A stretch of 64,000 nucleotides of DNA from Flavobacterium sp. JAS. GTDB lineage: Bacteria > Bacteroidota > Bacteroidia > Flavobacteriales > Flavobacteriaceae. Both the position numbers and the translations under genes were made by a program. How positions within the stretch are numbered: the stretch's first letter is position 1; each line of letters begins with the position of its first letter. Under the pieces are notes generated by a model. It was not told where the DNA came from and did no database searches. It was given only the letters and a program-made list of their open reading frames with translations. The DNA lies in assembly GCF_020991455.1 (NCBI RefSeq), contig NZ_JAJMOX010000005.1, positions 124,001 through 188,000 on the forward strand, in the 5' to 3' direction. This document shows positions 62,686 to 64,000 of this stretch, piece after piece.

Positions 62686-63036
62686 TTACAGATCTGTATA
62701 ATGAGCGATCATCTTATTTACTAATCCGTTTTGATCAAAAAACATAACTTCGATTGCCATTTTATTCATAATCGATTTGTAATAAAGTGCCACCGAATTA
62801 ACTCCTGATGTAACTTCAACCAATTCAAAATGCAAATCAGGAATTTTTGACAAAGCTTTTTCCCAATATGCTCTAACTTGCTCTTTTCCTTGTAGTGAAC
62901 CACTTTCAATTCCCGCAGCCAGTTTTATCATAGGCGTTGTAATTTCAATATCTTCCGAATAATGCTTCATGATATCGTCTAAATCATGCGAATTCCATGA
63001 TTCAATCCATTTCTCAGCAAACTTTTTAGCGTTCAT
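62686..63036 (-). CDS. SnoaL/NTF2-like protein within the his operon
   Basis: A 116-residue cone-shaped NTF2-like protein: KFAEKWIESWNSHDLDDIMK HYSEDIEITTP in two pieces, then GKEQVRAYWEKALSKIPDLH, the SnoaL-like pattern. Members include isomerases and many uncharacterised proteins; no catalytic residues are assigned. It lies between hisB and hisH on the same strand, an unexpected passenger in the operon. Gaps to both neighbours are filled with repeats. Confidence 0.85.
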   Translation of the reverse strand: MNAKKFAEKWIESWNSHDLDDIMKHYSEDIEITTPMIKLAAGIESGSLQGKEQVRAYWEKALSKIPDLHFELVEVTSGVNSVALYYKSIMNKMAIEVMFFDQNGLVNKMIAHYTDL

Positions 63037-63065
63037 TTTATTTTTTGTTTGTTTTGTTTTGTTTT

Positions 63066-63107
63066 GTTTCAGGTTTCAAGTTCGCTGCATAACTTGAAAC
63101 ATGAAAC
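63066..63107. repeat. Family C inverted repeat after hisB
   Basis: GTTTCAGGTTTCAAGTT (63066-63082) and AACTTGAAACATGAAAC (63091-63107), with one mismatch, around CGCTGCAT. It abuts the hisB stop region; a TTTTG tract precedes it. Confidence 0.85.
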
Positions 63108-63113
63108 ATTTTT

Positions 63114-64000
63114 CTACAACATTCCTTTCGTTGATGGCAAAATCATTTTTTCTGTATCTCTTTTCACTGCTACTTTTATTGCTTTCGCGAAAGCTTTAAA
63201 AATAGCTTCAATTTTGTGGTGTTCGTTGGTTCCTTCGGCTTTTATGTTGATGTTCGCTTTGGCACCGTCAGAGAAGGATTTAAAGAAATGAAAGAACATT
63301 TCTGTTGGCATTTTCCCTACCATTTCACGTTTAAATTCCGTTTCCCAAACCAACCAATTTCTTCCGCCAAAATCAATTGCAACCTGTGCTAAACAATCGT
63401 CCATTGGCAAACAAAAACCGTAACGTTCGATTCCTAGTTTATTTCCTAATGCTTTTGCAAAAACTTCTCCTAGAGCAATTGCAGTATCTTCAATCGTGTG
63501 GTGTTCATCAACTTCTAAATCGCCTTTAACGAGAATTTCTAAGTCCATTTGACCGTGACGTGAAATTTGATCTAACATGTGATCAAAAAAAGCAATTCCG
63601 GTTTCGATTTTACTTTTTCCTGTTCCGTCAAGATTTAAATTGATAAAAATGTCCGTTTCATTGGTTTTACGAGTAATCGAAGCCGAACGTGCTTCCAGTT
63701 TCAAAAACTCATAAATTTCTTTCCAGCTCATGGTTTGAAGAATAATCGTTTCGTCTAATTCTTCTCTTTTTAACGAGATTTCATTGCTTCCAATTCCGTC
63801 ATTATCATTGATAAAAATAGCTTTTGCGCCTAAGTTTTTAGCTAATTCAACATCCGTCAAACGATCTCCTAAAACAAAAGAATTAGCCAAATCATAGGCC
63901 GGATTATCAATATATTTCGTTAACATTCCGGTTCTTGGCTTGCGTGTTGGCGCATTATCTTCAGGAAAAGACCTGTCAATAAAAATATCATCAAACAAAA
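63114..64000 (-). CDS. hisB: Histidinol-phosphatase / imidazoleglycerol-phosphate dehydratase, N-terminus beyond window
   Basis: The visible 295 or so codons are the end of a HAD-type phosphatase domain and the whole dehydratase. [11 protein letters not shown] and [16 protein letters not shown] are late HAD motifs of bifunctional HisB. From about 63690 down comes the dehydratase: [35 protein letters not shown] and [16 protein letters not shown], with the His residues that bind manganese. The frame is open to the right edge, so the start lies beyond it. An internal TTG at 63998 is not the start. First visible gene of the his operon. Confidence 0.94.
   Translation of the reverse strand, partial: LFDDIFIDRSFPEDNAPTRKPRTGMLTKYIDNPAYDLANSFVLGDRLTDVELAKNLGAKAIFINDNDGIGSNEISLKREELDETIILQTMSWKEIYEFLKLEARSASITRKTNETDIFINLNLDGTGKSKIETGIAFFDHMLDQISRHGQMDLEILVKGDLEVDEHHTIEDTAIALGEVFAKALGNKLGIERYGFCLPMDDCLAQVAIDFGGRNWLVWETEFKREMVGKMPTEMFFHFFKSFSDGAKANINIKAEGTNEHHKIEAIFKAFAKAIKVAVKRDTEKMILPSTKGML

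Overview
The window reads as chromosome from a low-GC member of the Bacteroidetes, most probably a Flavobacterium or close relative. Three things point there. Many genes are preceded by the Bacteroidetes promoter form TTG ... TAnnTTTG. Ribosome binding sites are A-rich rather than Shine-Dalgarno type. The gene families fit (7TM-AraC regulators, DUF294/CBS proteins, class II IlvC, bifunctional HisB), and the spacers are full of short hairpin repeats. I see no rRNA, tRNA, CRISPR array, transposase or integrase.

Layout. 1-5611: a 5'-partial serine hydrolase gene, a membrane-anchored AraC-type regulator, two uncharacterised proteins (one with an HExxH zinc motif) and a dead serine hydrolase gene with two lesions. 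5981-7237: an ArsR-SRPBCC-DoxX operon with a double palindromic operator. 7329-8611: an S24-family repressor divergent from a small Cro-like gene, with palindromes inside the promoter. 8747-17273: mostly minus-strand housekeeping and enzyme genes (ABC-F, lipoprotein, transglutaminase-like, NMT1-like binding protein, DUF4265, VOC, DinB, nucleoside phosphorylase, SUI1 factor, 2OG-Fe oxygenase). 17444-21458: a fused 2-oxo acid dehydrogenase E1, then an acyltransferase gene bracketed by a 104-bp direct repeat of the E1 tail. 21600-37679: oxidoreductase, Crp-like regulator, small lipoproteins, thioesterase, MscS channel, two helicases, GNAT, NDH-2-like dehydrogenase and MFS exporter. 37972-44974: a DUF294/CBS/cNMP protein with an exonuclease-like partner, a GlxA-type regulator divergent from a VOC-SRPBCC-DUF4287 operon, and acs.

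45474-53814 is the branched-chain amino acid block, read right to left: leuA, leuB, then a leader region, then ilvD, ilvB, ilvN and ilvC. The leader encodes a 24-residue peptide very rich in Ile and Val codons, followed by a terminator hairpin and a possible antiterminator. This looks like classical transcription attenuation and is the clearest hidden regulatory system in the window. 53964-58812 holds a TPR-like protein, a small double-glycine leader peptide with six cysteines, an M1-type peptidase and a CBM9-like protein. 59042-64000 is a histidine operon (hisB running off the window end, hisH, hisA, hisF, hisIE) with two small unrelated genes embedded in it.

The intergenic DNA has its own pattern. 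At least three families of short AT-rich repeats lie directly after stop codons in a fixed orientation relative to the gene, and in hisA and hisH they supply the final codons. Other spacers carry long inverted repeats that would form strong hairpins. Gene calls rest on recognising protein motifs by eye; no database search was run.
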